A stretch of DNA of 58,507 nt from Planctomycetota bacterium. Lineage in GTDB: Bacteria > Planctomycetota > Phycisphaerae > Phycisphaerales > Phycisphaeraceae. The translations under genes were made by a program, and so were the position numbers. The stretch is taken from the NCBI GenBank assembly GCA_024279865.1, contig JAJRRC010000115.1:1-58507 (forward strand), in the 5' to 3' direction. Under the pieces are notes generated by a model. The model did not search any database and was not told the DNA's origin. It saw nothing but the letters and a program-made list of their open reading frames with translations. This document shows, in pieces, positions 53,901 through 55,313 of the stretch (the first letter of the stretch is position 1; every line of letters starts with the position of its first letter).

Positions 53901-55313
53901 GGCAAAGACCACGACATTGACCGCTCTGGCAATACCTGTATCAGGGTTAATGCGAAAGACTTCGCGCGTGCCGCTGAGATTCAAGTCCGGGCGAGTTGCA
54001 ACTGCAAACAATGCGCCAGAGGAATCCATCTCCAACGCGTTAATGTCCGTAACCGAACGACCTTGGTCGTCAAGGATTGCTCCAATGGGAATGATGCTCG
54101 TAACTTCCCCAGCAGAATCCCGCGTGAATTTCATCAATTGTGAAACACCCGCAGTATCCACCACCACGCCAAAGGCATCCGAGTCAGCCGTCGTGCCAAC
54201 CGCCAAAGCAGTGATCACCGCATTGCTGCCGAAATCACCTGCCGAAGCAACCGTCGGGCTAGGCGAGGTTGAACTGGCACTCTGATAAAGCGCATCGTTC
54301 AACAGCGCATTGTTGTAGATTGAGAAAAAATTGCCATTGTCATCGGAAGTCAAGCCTGTGAGGCTCTCTTCCACATCGCCGGCATTGTTTTCAGCACTGA
54401 ATTCCAGCACCTCACTGGCGACGTTGCCGATGACCGTAACAGTTCCGTTGCTGCGGTTGATACGATAAAGTGTTTCGTTGGAAATCGCGTAAGCCAATCC
54501 CGTGGTCGGATCGATTGCAAAAGCATCAGGGTTGATCAAAGTATTTGAATCGTCAACCAAGGAAGCCTGAATGTCATTTCGTAAAGTGGCTGCCTGAAGC
54601 AATGCTTCAACGGAGGATTCTACGTTGGGATCGCCATCAGCATTGGCGGTATCAATCTGGACTAGTTGGATGGCTTGTTCGGTGGTGGCGTTGTCGCCTG
54701 AACCGACTTCAAGTGAACCGACATTGATGGCAAACGTAGCGCCATTGCCGAGCAGCCCCAAGCTTGCTAACGCCTGCAGGTCAATTTGATCTGTGCCGTC
54801 TTGCGTTGCCAATACAACTTGGCCGGTGATCGGGTCTAGAATATCCGTCAGCGCACCTGCGACATCATTCAGCGAGAAGGGGGTCACCCCGTCAACCCCG
54901 CCGACGCCGCCAAGAATATCAGTGCCACCAGCAGGGTTGGCTCCACCAGACAAGCTATTCGGACCATAGACTGTACCAGGCAAGTCGCCAAGGTTCACCA
55001 CTTGCCGTTGGCCGGTGATGGGGTCTGATTCCACACGCACATCAGCACCGATGAGTTCAATGACCGTGTTGCCAGTGACCACCACTCGGATGGTATTGCC
55101 TTCTGCTGAAGGATCTGTGGGGTTCGGTGCCCGGAACTCAAAAATGTCTCCACCGACCAAAGTCGTCAGGAGAACACGTGGTTCAAGCGTTTGAAGCTGA
55201 TGATCAAAAATAGTCGTTTTAACCGACTGTTTTTGAAAGAAATTGCGAAATCGTCTGCGACGAGTTTTTTGTTCTCGTCGTCCGCTGGCTGATCGCTTCA
55301 TCCGTCGTGGCAT
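17949..55313 (-). CDS. Giant LEPR-XLL multidomain repeat protein (12,454 residues)
   Basis: This is a single uninterrupted frame of 37,365 bp, with ATG 55313 preceded by AAGGGAG (55320-55326) at good spacing. The N-terminus is very basic, then carries LQTLEPRVLL (residues 41-50), the LEPR-XLL leader of exported planctomycete proteins. Most of residues 180-8,800 are propeller-like repeats (LYRI, GxLYAV, IDPTTG, F-Y-S phrases). Embedded in them are flagellin-hook-IN-like clusters (about 740-1,200; 3,655-4,718), a vWA domain (3,218-3,454) and a leishmanolysin-like domain (5,332-5,560). Then follow a PPC domain (about 8,969-9,118), a beta-solenoid block to about 11,850, a Big_5-like Ig domain (about 11,858-11,981), a second PPC-like domain (about 12,060-12,145) and a C-terminal metzincin-type domain. 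It is acidic, rich in D, T, G and N, and I saw no cysteine. It is probably a secreted or surface-attached protein of about 1.3 MDa. Its function is unknown; adhesion, matrix formation or predation are possible. Confidence 0.93.
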   Translation of the reverse strand: MPRRMKRSASGRREQKTRRRRFRNFFQKQSVKTTIFDHQLQTLEPRVLLTTLVGGDIFEFRAPNPTDPSAEGNTIRVVVTGNTVIELIGADVRVESDPITGQRQVVNLGDLPGTVYGPNSLSGGANPAGGTDILGGVGGVDGVTPFSLNDVAGALTDILDPITGQVVLATQDGTDQIDLQALASLGLLGNGATFAINVGSLEVGSGDNATTEQAIQLVQIDTANADGDPNVESSVEALLQAATLRNDIQASLVDDSNTLINPDAFAIDPTTGLAYAISNETLYRINRSNGTVTVIGNVASEVLEFSAENNAGDVEESLTGLTSDDNGNFFSIYNNALLNDALYQSASSTSPSPTVASAGDFGSNAVITALAVGTTADSDAFGVVVDTAGVSQLMKFTRDSAGEVTSIIPIGAILDDQGRSVTDINALEMDSSGALFAVATRPDLNLSGTREVFRINPDTGIARAVNVVVFADGVLTDSATGLAVDESGGGDGILYASVRIGTQDVLIQIDRQASVAPGDSIATSDAGDVPDNTDGLTADERFLFYSVYDDSVLNPALLGSTLDLIPQSQIDSAITGGGDLGDEFDVVAMTSTTADALFAVVDTSNGVGTSFDLYRIEQNAPGGEVKGFTNLGPLSYDDGTSINAITSIKAIEAHPVSGDLYFIGKTGVNQTLYQLTLVDGAISTTIAVGVINPSSTDNFTALAFADDTSNPGTLALYAVSRNVGTSKDVLYRVNGSDITATGLSELNAGSGIDLSTPFNITDTNGITFAVDLRSLDGTSTVANLIALLNQDRSNVTFTNNIAAGETLTVDDGTNPAVTFEFYTGMTNATPLNTLNGGAGVDVTNTFDITRTDGLASNRVNVDLFGITTVGDVINAINTAATNLATAAVTLSSVPATGDTITINDGAQTVTFEFTDGTPAGSNVAVLNTGTLAATRDALQTAIDAQSLALTTSTETIGGDELVHLRHTTVGLAGVGTLGISDTEATENFIAVRAFSAIEATINAAQSGFDIIDHAGVGVAALTIDSNATTTSFGIDGVDGTDDLTLDGTFEGSNIMVSAGNVGSLRGAIQADSLTNLVTAINAQQTAGNLDVGATETTTGTTLTLVGTVGAGASVTDNTGNLTTGIPFSSVTATINTVNIGMNITDTAGGAGTLVIASSLTSNDLKISGSDNGTGTDSASGDNVINGGNIAATDTLIGDITPTAGTSQIVSMDTFGTGTLVAFRDTVDGRELIFIDRTDGTADQRLAPGVINDNLNGLTIDRAGRVYSVFANPGNNVNSQLWLANSFRQVPSTAYGDTGTLGGTFDIAALTIGASGQIFASDNSTAGFDLLQITRDTDNNASGNDNLGMIADTTTGNAILDINGLDLNPASNVLWTVGVDASSLVPGTNIGSDLGGAFNIVDVTVSDVLDANNNQRIFALVNNGQSIDLYEVIQKADGTVDTFGLIGQLNDSTGHALMGTATIESDGAGKLFIVATAADEFLPDTVVTDTAVSGLGDLNVLGLAVQTDSANQDTLVLVEDAGNLILKRLGRDGAGDITTVTDVALGTALENVQAMAYDAGRDRLYVVGTLTTSANFDLFAIDPDTGTVTSLSSAGSLSDGNSTFDTNNSQFVGLVYDAATDLVVAVRTAGVDQYLVRGTFDAFDNLDVVTSVTNNIVFDTATPSNITDIAMRDGQLVGLHTDGSSDQQLIAINPTDPSLSRILTGSVATLDLQGLSADASGDLVAIKGNGTNADQLLVATSQPELFEVTNVAGLATGGGVGATVLGNTDGPFVALAMDTDATTLYGVTAPIDAGDPYQLSTIDLATGATNLVGNITIDPGAGALNPTILSADIRNGVMFAVATGLDGATDRQLIGIDLDAPATESRIYTHSASTTINAGLVGLTVKANGELLSFNTSLTQTQLWTSNLQQTLYTVGTTAAATAVGVVRENEDVTNPITAMTFNATGDQLFAIERNVDNAQDRLITIDMATGAVVPVGNDSGIVKVNDLDTRIAALDIDGAGDLVAYDDSLIDAGGMTPHRRLIQLNTTTPEISASQSLPDATLNDLQGLASDAYGRFFSVQSDATGDRLIGSLSSFVPESQFRGGLGGVFDIADLTANSAGQLFAIRSIGNNASLLYRVEVNSTTGDVSAFTLIDQVQTSTGTLIVNITAVDADPNTGNLFVIGQNGTDTVNRLYSIDPSTGEATEIGAGTGISSQPITAIAFDNTGTFLFGVIQDFDGLEQLIRINATDATFEFANGAVPDVVVPMGNGITIDGNDPLAVAVEQTVNNNTWLLEVNNVQDGFQVRELVRDADGNVTDTTTVIALVEGANNILEVSSLTSDGADGLYFVGRTSLTGPQALYTISNAGVVSKVADLVDTNGNVTDTFTALVVKDTDTLFGIRQVGGKDTLVEISRDMANGTVSNVGVGTVLVNGDNTTITSLAVNEFNELTGLDRSGTTGLRLVMLDQATPNTQSVALTRQGILPDNTVGYATDGNNAFFSLLNSTTAGQDRLVTTSVGRPNLQVGGPVPGLAVAEDAALAAPLAFNNVAAMAMSDDGLTGYVVNDIAGVFELHTITRDATDGEITETALVGGLTDDAGIPVALTGITSMAFDGTNLYVIADHGGSMGLFRSNGTTSAMTQVGSDFLGTDISNLIGSFSGLSFDIDGNLFATGAVGTASIIFDTNVAVGDSIAVAAGSGGATAVVTFNFVSTVVNADTDVLVGDTAADTAANLVTAINAHASFTGEVLAFNTSSSSQARMTVAHATTTLGTIISSTDNLTVTNFGAAGNRDLLMQINTTTPEVLSAKLIELDGQGTVISGIQFNTANELIAINDAFGSSQRMLMQINVSNARLSSFALSEIGSVGENFTGLASDARGRFYSMNGNTLVASGLRVTGMDFDASNNAVVIDDSRTDANALSGRRRMVALNVVSPNDSTQSSYGGSVSDQLQGYASTPEGKFFAVYDNSDIDGGRTNTQLYSSLDNQAPIMSVNGDLGENFNFTAMTVTPDGAQGVPGAPGEVFAINDNNGVTELYQLQEDRQTATGADLLGQITDKFGAAISNILALDSDDSGVLHLVGFNTQAPAPTTTIGQTNDFLARAADFDPIAMTVTDTQQIFFINDNGTDTDGDGTNDYSLMEITRTPNLTGGLATSLINRGIIQDPNDAQNGLDVQNLFTLETDPVTGKLYTVGTRGTSEIRELIEINPITGVAIRVGDLELDGQAVTDDVTALAAQQVDDQIPTELDVVMVIDVSGSAAGPFGGTAVGDVNGDTLANTILDAELASFIALNQQLIDQGLGDTADVSIIVFGETSASLDMNPGTTSEIEISINPNTDANMNGIPDVVDILQGITIGHNGVGQLTNYEAALQTADNVFATLGTVSGDGVMIFLSDGEPTAGVLDDDPGDDADTGVVDVLAYGDEVADLRNRGVELRAFGVGSGAPLSNLQTIDPNAQTVTTTDELNSAIESAINVSFVEFLGVIHDDTAGTDTLVDINITPVDTEPDFFFDEIRVSSRGLIEYDLDTSNPDISTQIVDMDFNAADELIAIDASQGSGRLLLLVDQDNPSAATRRTSDIGDVNDNLAGFASDEAGRFYSIFDDDSPENLDIWTNASLLYTIDPTDQNVYADTDGDGLVDEVIATPKVTLSRPNPLASQYIPLANVGNLPPTTGLTTSNPTDITLTQFTDGSAGAVVRGSITFGANPSDKETLTINDGLNSVTFEFDDGLKTLETSTTLSLLHEDDGLNLDQQFEVTLTDGTRFIIDLSSLTTPATDTVQDLLDLISAARGQVTLAAVTVDGDTLTINDDTNTVTFEFDDGIVDATLLSDLNGGGSVDLANGLVITRTNGADVTVNVADLAGITTVGELLNVINTDADNTPTTTMNFTSVVDGETITIDDGTNPPIVFEFDKGTFGTTTLLSELNGGAGIDLSVPFNITDTNGTVFAMNLSGLTGDSTIANLIALMNLRRADITSSGVFTNGETFTINDGTNSAVVFEFATGITGTTLLSDLNSASGVDVTTPFVITRTDGLAAHAFSVDLSSLTNVNDNVNDVLSAINNTTGNFATASISLTDFPGTGETITINDGANTVIFEFTTGTPAIGNIAVNNTGTLDTVRDALKTAIDGSSLNLTTITETVGFNEVVHLEHGSAGTTEIFNGDLSISNTSNQIETKDFSAIWAQINPNRTGLWIGEIANPTGINNATVWTGAGNAAITITDNVTTQSLGIAGVDGTDDVNPDNNGIFEGSNIAPTLSAATNIGVGIGATQADTMVNLLNMINDQQFAGNLNVGATTTGSGTVITLVADAGSTPTLAETTANLAITSPFSSITASVNNTSTGLDIADKAGGAGTLTIAPSTTSDALAISGTDNGMGTDTTPSDDVFNGGNITATAIAATSGVRVFMDATEIGATLDNLVAAINAQNTAGTLLVTAVETNLGSEVTLTHDTPGVDLNTTSVTETGANMEVVHEQFTAIRATINDIANGLNITDTAGAEFIGASALAIAEIGPGSTASDLGILGTDGTDDALPLNNNGVFEGNDISTPEELITPGATRVLIGSNQAGTYANLLAAINAATLDVTAVQNTPGSVLTVRHDTLAAAALGTAALATTGDSLTTTGFTGVTAAINTAGTGIDIDDALTNGVANHLTIATNATTRSLGINGVDGMDDATAPATANGIFEGLDILNVHAGNTGVRIGVDDAETMTNLVAAINTANLGVAATDATTGTTTAATLAFSNPGLGLSNDGTDLNIVGTAIDTRANDQLFAIHGTGSNFELYRIDRDADFGKVTGNTRIGTGPIMTNDDTPLAIQQIHAMEFAASGTSTLYVVGVVDRTATGNGLFDESLELFSINTTTGLATSRGLIQTTNGAFNSVNNSVQAIASDPNTGTLYLVMHQGNDDHLLTLDPTDPTAATDLGIIQINGVDTQITGMDFIQNFNDLGQLQTTLMAVNDAIVDAQTGEVQRQILNLLVEKGTSYNPTLDTESLFDPGTMRNTLRGFTADSNGIFFSVLDETNAAQPFQTLWSSQQYIAVAAPVESLAFQTADGVANVNGEDFHAVLNFEGQPTPFTIDTARPAPPEGDIVTINQAYSALELNTGRFSDPLQLLNSLNRQALDLSDIEVNAAGHIIGVDRSGGAGNARLVQIDLDTRFNDSQQQLFPNDNTSNDFNLMVPSVLGHFLTEAGAVDDNLVGFSTSFDDKGNADITDDEIFFYSIYDNPQMNNLLVRSFYDNGQTNSANSVDHVPLPSLVGELSSNYETQAVTVLAIDDGNGNDRIFLINDRSWPVDGNFLNPFRPLDTSPLQLIEVSRDDNGEVVSSTSRGNIVDSFGSAIHDIYDATADPTATSTPILTAARALDLTDLLIAPSTLTAPSGSGGTGFDIDIVFDGGLTVSQQAIFELAAQRWESIITTDIVDFMVDGRLIDDIEISASGTPIDGVNGILGQANYTALRTGDTDTFLPVTGFMQFDIADLAALETNGQLQDVILHEMGHVMGIGTIWTDLNLLDNSDTDDPRFTGAAATAEYNTIFGTTVASVPVEETGGPGTALSHWRESILDNELMTGFLNTGVNPLSRITVAQMQDLGYTVDLAQADFYAAPATPLTAPNNHSIGKMMRPSTYRLIDAVTGLGTTYDYETRQQVNISTAEINSDANSELTVLNNGSIFTVTGNGIGATLSSVPAVNTSTITNMGTLYDEGTGQQQMLRVTAIEASPFDDVNRTEIYGVGVTADELLPNVDVTNGIDLSALSVQAMTMASDGTVYVVSDNILHSITRDADGNVTGTDSLGNILNALDSTAITGIQSLAIDASGTLHFVVALGGGSPAPLELFSLALDGTATSLGLLEDPATSSPVTTNGDVTAMAFAANGTLVFDLNLTGTDTLYQVDPTTLLATNLGEVQPPASVGGDLAILSGMAFTPQGKLLAWNNTDSGLHLIQIDINSANASHTTTSLTTPTASPLFTPIGLVIDSQGRLLSYDDTADLLYISPETQNQTLILIDSTDGTYTELGTLTAGTGTILDLTIDPDSDAMTPTIYALTRVDAADPADEEYHLLTVAAGGVITDLGAIQRDGVNTQIIGLDFGVADLDGNGQRDLLAIDASDPAGPSLLLISDTDGALNVAGTTKLNLDNAQFIKRMGTDTDNFESFASDSFGRFYTHNTTTNQLLTSGTLFAAGFNHDAPVLTGSVGGDLGTDSRIIFAEDETSPDYDYIDIAVTDLGSGTDPVTFAVVRSQDPATPTWLELMRIEQDPNTQEVLSNNLLGVIRDSANLPITDVTAIEAHPATGVLYVSYGGNKISIISTGGVVASAPAGNILMTVGGSELDARIVSFSFSSYQQGHLEPPESHPVIYAVIENSGGVQALISFTIITGPQGDAWELREAPVALMVDADGDGTAETAVQIAHMDFNAQGYRDAFRAPVALVSTEGRPPQQDSDLIAMEAVDANNPGGRRLFRIGTGVGGAAETFGQVTAVTDPTDSADFIPDELVGYSANAYPLGGASDLTENFDYAGRFYSVYDIDRTLESPDRNGDGFPDNDELWVSGNELYSVSSLTGLATSRGGLVIKGASALGVAIFEDIRGLAFEGNVTEQGNLYGIWDDAQNRNINGNTITTTDESFDRLITIDELTAEVTVIGRVQIANNPDPANDDPGTSVALNIDTQIRGIDFDEDGELIGINGEQVIHTTRQTIQIDTTDPTNNSLILSDLGSVRTDLSGFASDSSGRFYSIFDYDFADTRIAANFLQNNELWASDDFNPLVAVNGDLGSISVTPDGRLQSEDLDIEGLAFLPVNVNGEEILFAVNFNNDRNQTELYRVNRNPSTGSLAFDPDVAMSTASLTFVGILTDESGNRYMGIEALTATPDGELFAVGYNGDAPLPAISVGNDLGGTFDIRGLTVSSANRVFALAPSGNDLFLYEVLRNTNGSVSSFNQISETATGLGTDVKGLATHPTNGTMYTVSGGNIYTVAEDGTAVSQGPLQVFRFNNTVVAGEDVYTTTTQRDPVAITSTVKAVSIDPTGTYLYVVVDSVPADLSTGAGNPEAGDYLIEIPLADLTNGRLRGEIIDDSGNDTDIVAMAFTVFGDLIAINKFEPGQQGVNNRRLIEINLEQPITEITETQIHARQITTPGSVDVNLQGLAIDSDGRSYSIRSGETPSELMVSGNQLLALPQVTVDLHGTGLADQSVADSRGLLSAAGTITHTIAGLISHPDQPLLFASVQIQAGTSDLITISTTNASSGLLGRVEVDGASTDLIGLAVNAQGSLTGIDRAAGDTQRRTVQIGIPTVSERLGIIRIDGTDTVLAGMDFADLDNDGIKELIAFDDSNTDADGNVLRRLIQVNLDDPSLSTSLSEAGSVSLDLVGFSTDGGNDNGTTSTTSDDYVRFYSVLGDNPLNNTLISSTAAVWNNDAAAPSIAPTLAVNGDFGASFGFEALTIAEVQNQAVLFAIKRDAMDNTSSLYSIDSTDPSNAPVLQGILKVETSVNSGIFENIFDINALETDGDRLIFAGRRGSVNGAHELFVIDLLDLTLATTDQSGSFTATSLTTLDSGLASTATLSALAFLGSERNRLFAVVRDGEGTNASDRFFSLSTVDGQIEDLGPITISGQATHITAMDARTSASGDQLLAVDTSQAGGSRYIVIDFNSANTVGDISAMDFDSNGNLFVITQDFDGNAAVDSSLFTTSAELDTNGNPIRSTFDTALIKVDKNSGKFTAPITQDTNNDGLPDVVTFLGSDVRPILLNGLEATNTYTGMAFQNDNTLFATILTTDDTGVITGTSLQRIATTGITSVTATQVGEVTIGDTTSTQIQGLAFAEDRSSNVILVGIDHAHEDGAQLLEINTDSAIAKALGPVGSVAGVRGLSSFVEGVSSRPLLFASDGSSIIRGSAVTLSVDDATGLSTVNSVLAADFNSIDELLYMVVNQPVTSGDTTANRDFFYTIDVNAGNRSAIQNTLSELTSSLSTTPEDATISSIVFDQVLGQDRLIVSRLTKGGTDGTTDVGQLGVLGITRVNGVATSITGSSFTDVNFAGDFITGISGIALVDDDVNALATSVVATENAGADSRLLTIDLATGTVQVLGGLSDPDDTGDGPKRGESLDGLTYNEALINPFTGERGVLIATDTASDELVYVDSRDRRPTSTLFQIYVAQADETSSIIVAPVADFDPEDPTADRPMLPFEETIGDLLINPADGSMAIIVSAPTGTGSVYIGARTENFPKDAEDPTDDNLQEAFIPFTEGVLTSSLGVRGAGVDDLVNDLTNNVTAGIVVADNLLVSAELNFDDANSDGTISFAERLIGQNIDNTTALAVSLSDFGSDLNTPIIAVVDSDNVDSTGQTIAGNELALIIDGKTSVPKPVVLNGLGTSVRNILGVDFGSTNLSNAEPTEQLYAVAQIDSFVPNVDRGNTGVSYSDLQALAATPSGSIFAVNKLNSNANQLVRLNRDAATGNVTGSQVVGTILALDSNNRDSGYTPLENIFAMEADPADGTLFIIAEDPNTPSEDNKVLYQVSSTGVDVDGDGIEDVVATSLGLLSSSGTNITDNITALAFADTADGRFLFAVQRNGTADELLQIDLEKLSNIENLGTLQVASVNTEITAMDVDREGNLIAIDRATSVNTGGQGRAVLISSSDLVSIAGTGFIAATEITDPDTISADAVGYTSNANYEFFDLQQSMGSTAHLFGTPAGSIVLGTIGISIDPATRVPVTTNGAFEFTTIRSLDVSSVQAMAFSNGIGQAAGAPDDQQALYIVANGGTLMEIDISATAADLDLGLVTDAATGLALNIRSMDFDRSNQLFAHDASNARLVQIDTADATQSAEATSAGPLRSTVSAISYDFANDRFFAADNATSTLRLADGQESAMLMQLRGTTASDVEGQNVGNIMIDGTVTGRVDASGSIGNFYAGWLLTGATQGQSNSNAFVADNFKVDGDLRNLTVAAAIGTDEVTVLPTNPLLYNTGFDLSVGGKVGQILSLDSVVGNFDIQNRSTNISNLDAVTLPQLELEHKIDTSVDKETAGTLFEQGILDNAALYHNDTFETAQLLGTVRANGNMEPDIILVQGLLNAKSTVTDLTDYYGVSLLGGQTVTVQLISLGSSILNVGIYDPDGRLIATDYSDIDPGQVQGQAFTFTADRPGIYRVAVGYSGDGNFNGVVDAGEYTHTRLLADTPYQVLLTGVGDVALGGLVAQNHLYVSSTDPAVRIGQGDLGAIVTTGTQFYGNFGTDNILVQSGNFRANIAGEVGLLDGESGNSHGFSLKVADGNVGLIQSTTGTLEINSAEVGGNIQVIDAFTTLLMDIVADGGLGVVRAGDMATNDASAIRVNADGLGQDGIIDMIDVEGNLGTVQAGGVQIDTGPGGNVRYMQVGGTVYSDSFFGGGQSLQVYGISESVRLVDDSGGEILLTPTDMVTPDSPIDLAQGIDTNNDNVLTTASAFLTLVTYGIRGSGGQVLIRATSTGGLAAQASSNGLGNPVEIGQIVALGQGTEVPDLGLVVDPEVITVDNVDVELELPLPKLDVTIGSSDGTIVDVWRVGGDSDPLTQAGNFNLIHNATGGELVNVNAATIETISSNGTLGLATTNTEAAVYQRAIVADNYPFVQQHNGIVSSGNVNTVWAKEGLGNLIIGGDLGTVTANYGGIDNPDVFEGVNAPIFAAGDIWKVRIGEGLPTTGNGLVARSGIFSDSFIFTVTNAGANSDVLGNIVAQGGIANINLTDGAIINANIMVTPNLDSTLEWTPGLVSSPTDVATPTRSSTVDLSIAAAEAVENLYQRNLIKAATDNGIGTVQLNGIGGVIGTRFQAPQYNNFIIDNGFGLLNSGFHIHDFGSYGNFTIDGYGIRNVYFEGSESFNSITLETAARFVDPNDFAIAARPSAINPAAGNALTDIARFLANSNGVTSDQILQMTEDYNQTMMVSPNDLGLLGDIDNNDIPDVLQAGLMQNTDLRGTVGFGSFRGYQIRGNTTMNFVNNIDRIVTTDSIEGLSLTTGKLGTFSPGADLIGVNLDIAGNVHNFTVNGNVLNNSVISIEGNNGFLKSFRVKGDMDGDLNVVGAAKNIRIDGEFAGSINIVGTNKFKYALTSGDFRQSLNSGNFFVDGNVNTIYVGDTATGNMTINGNLNRMDVGRINNSGNGGDIAGDMNMNLEVLGNLGTLNAFGYLNGNIDIAGNLTNVIRVNPKNKDDYTENLLTGDINVLGTAKTIDVRNGNITGDIAVGGTLKTLQVLTGNLGDATNSLFSTVSSAFGDISKVNISRGNFYGKVTANNGLISTFNVTEKRNVVGQEGDMLDGSLTASGTTLLTAIKRLDDSAGVRVAAGDDLDITKRDGSQVLVDLSTATTIQDVLDAITLGADLIATFANGQITVADNSGGTGNLIIEDVGTSNAASDLGIVADIGADSFTGTLLTEVRVSSVSAQELRNVRIDGDMQANTLVQSETFNNSFTLGGNLDAMAEVTFADARNLRIKGDMDGTLDIGTLNGGRTTLRIDGDMDGTATIDTDAKIIINGNFGSDSMSFARLDVAGDANLYVKLDMHGNLIADGQIDQVKARNIFDSVVVAGGRIRNIIATTNIENSIFQAGLRAGDDGLFTKAGSTPDATEGPALERIDKIQAKHVNNSIFAAGNDIRTLSISEEIVDSSAVAGFVLGSSAIADVLDGTVVISDGLSDAEQSSLFGRADRTLLYGDIYNANLGNSRRGMAYGAAGVDIIAGVDVGDDGLFGTSDDDVIRDLGNGRVQGGGFSEIRTIRGDFDSSFSGQLDSTTTIAADSRIRSNRTRSLNNANTPLAAMSNVTYAAGDIRFTEFDPTDVGNFAANNVTSVTSANRGGIQFDLGGGSFVTIRVWGLDEVLVQHTAGNSTIDAIYVKQGATNTRFKAGQVRFDFDAVNGFEIGKIVTGDDVLLNKVDFRNLRKDGLGGVTLTGDDHAVTPNTPDLWIDSTANAGMIRYFGKGGLKPESVRVAADFSGYMAGRVNDLQIGTLDPTASIQVTGELRRALLQSSDFDTNTLSDPLFTQLTAPTAGRTGLTQLTVDSMGNTVAFDSATNQLVTLNTTTGVESAASNLVDPLTGNPLSITGMDFDSTGAADTLVALANIQSFNTTEEASVLDTSAANLTGLAISSTGRIVAIDSSRDIDGGTTGPLVDRLVEINASGGIIDLGIVRGLFNELFSSNIEQVAFDANDNLYLLVNDRDGTGTNQAISDGHMLVTITNPFGSTTGSLTAHSPASPILPRINLTNAGDGTTFDAFAFDANTGAFFAVFKNTTTNINTLLRIDTNGVETVVGTIAVDIDGNGTNNDAADLNLTFAGLGFDNGNLVARVTDTNGNALMIGSTAPLTNTWSRLSTPGAADHLSLNNNTAFAMGQGSVAIAIGNDAGNTGRMLRNNPQPTSVLGQLDLVGVQTQFVETTSLIIGSTRYLGRSVAVAPGAAGNTYIVASIGTNPAMHLLQLDNATDVLTDLGVLTDTATDRPVAVTSIEFDGAELVGIDGSLRRFVTINMANATVQSRTEVGAIDGNLVDTAFDSNGTRTLGLYDNGVDSMGAAQDDQLVEMFGTTQDDLRGLTASTITRLQIDVPGYKTTTDASDNETFSGRFATTNNSFGTVLVRGDFDGSLSTPGSINYFRVSNGRFDGSVAGNSIRTFIVNRDKNADDSAGSNAIVYADGYLKTANFGGTMDGLVMAGYATSINFTDNVGAGAVIDIAADARTIFARADFDAIAHIGSGSTFRVDKTFGSNARVQVDGKLTTLQLNDGTSAGSQIIIGDDARTIRVRDNHQGLIAVNGFVNSASFEYMTEAIFNVSQGGRTFSSNREVRDSLILYGAWIGDDLQVNTADDILTGGSLQTATFQDMRDSVLSAGVLPTVTAGAFTPGMSDNRLFLNDQTEAGGILPSSITRVTVKNQVNNSDINNGRQNIIVAANDLPASIRGKFASALTTRTFNDPFGAPQVQSMTQISNSLIEIIFNQELNASTISLSMNVNPSETDTDLDDKADMRGSITLRENDTNGPVINDAQATYTTRTDANGNVLGVIRLTRAAGFNQTVFVSIADGTNGYPALTDRSGSAMANGFTRSALSDFNQDGTPDSTIDDVAGTVIDGDGDGTPGGFFEQFVTGNNELNPFLTAEQINTVSLTMNQTTTVAGPINNQGANVFHFTANAGDFFSQQYVGPEFGVVGLFLKDDQGTNNTIADDTYELVARYENEFFENTFQALELPETGDYFLVVDSSFFSSNDVLSLDFELNLTLADSAANLEAALPGGTLPAGEVIGYDPGSSSGTAADDNDNKQLVYLNFGGGETTKFDTNHAITAFVGSDFNADLIDDTDTANLITSIYDQIVGIFGSVNGLDVVQHIDDDVADGAGDGALTIGEFLTTFNTATKGLFFTTVDPGDGAGDFSTVFIGKVGGISQGLLGQASQVDFVNITKDDEAFVAIQNISYDFSRINATDTDQFNDVSIATANVAAHELGHVLGLSHTDRLTILDSPDSIVGEPNLMASGAAITDFAYDLFTLNVIGTADVWAGPFGAEFSIGQNDTRALLQRWLG
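17952..18730 (-). other. C-terminal metzincin-type protease domain of the giant protein
   Basis: Residues about 12,195-12,454. The zinc motif ANVAAHELGHVLGLSHT (HExxHxxGxxH) at about residues 12,370-12,386 is followed by PNLMASG, a Met-turn candidate. The domain opens with QLVYLNFGGGET. The protein ends about 45 residues after the Met-turn without a recognisable sorting signal. Confidence 0.85.
19750..27960 (-). other. Beta-solenoid-like block of the giant protein
   Basis: Residues about 9,118-11,855 consist of short irregular strands with G-N/D turns, for example INGNLNRMDVGRINNSG, IDGDMDGTLDIGTLNGG and VRGDFDGSLSTPGSINYF. The pattern predicts a long beta-helix or solenoid. A single flagellin-hook-IN-like unit interrupts it at 24320-24620 (DITKRDGSQVLVDLS, TTIQDVLDAI). 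Confidence 0.6.
27960..28410 (-). other. Pre-peptidase C-terminal (PPC) domain in the giant protein
   Basis: Residues about 8,969-9,118: NDTFETAQLLG, TDYYGVSLLGGQTVTVQL, LNVGIYDPDGRLIATD and RPGIYRVAVGYSG give the PPC beta-sandwich pattern common at the ends of secreted proteases and adhesins. It marks the change from propeller-type repeats to the solenoid block. Confidence 0.75.
38632..39320 (-). other. Leishmanolysin (M8)-like metalloprotease domain in the giant protein
   Basis: Residues about 5,332-5,560. VILHEMGHVMGIGTIW (first zinc histidine at about residue 5,452) is followed after a long insert by GTALSHWRES (third histidine) and ELMTGFL (Met-turn), then LSRITVAQMQDLGYTVD. This order is that of bacterial leishmanolysin-type domains. 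The catalytic residues look complete. Confidence 0.85.
41160..44350 (-). other. Flagellin-hook-IN-like repeat cluster B in the giant protein
   Basis: Residues about 3,655-4,718. At least five tandem units of roughly 80 residues have the form ETITINDGTNxxxFEF, LLSDLNGGxGVDL, ITRTDG and VxDVLNAIN. They pass into longer, more diverged units (for example NLLAAINAATLDVTAV and LGINGVDGMDDATAP). The units are clearly related to cluster A. Confidence 0.65.
44952..45662 (-). other. von Willebrand factor A domain in the giant protein
   Basis: Residues 3,218-3,454 open with ELDVVMVIDVSGSAAG (MIDAS D-x-S-G-S), continue with TNYEAALQTADNVFATL (MIDAS threonine) and VMIFLSDGEPTAG (MIDAS aspartate). All metal-site residues are present, so it can probably bind a divalent cation and a protein ligand. 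Confidence 0.88.
51720..53095 (-). other. Flagellin-hook-IN-like repeat cluster A in the giant protein
   Basis: Residues about 740-1,200 carry repeats of the form GETLTVDDGTNPAVTFEF, then LNGGAGVDVTNTFDITRTDG, then VGDVINAINT. The D-I-T-x-x-D-G ... V-D-L ... T-x-x-D-V-I-x-A-I-N pattern is that of the flagellin hook IN motif found in flagellins and the hook cap FliD. Confidence 0.65.
55149..55313 (-). other. LEPR-XLL export leader of the giant protein
   Basis: The first 55 residues include an arginine/lysine-rich stretch (RREQKTRRRRFRNFF) and then LEPRVLL at 43-49, without a classical hydrophobic signal core. This layout is known from large exported planctomycete proteins; the export route is not established. 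Confidence 0.8.
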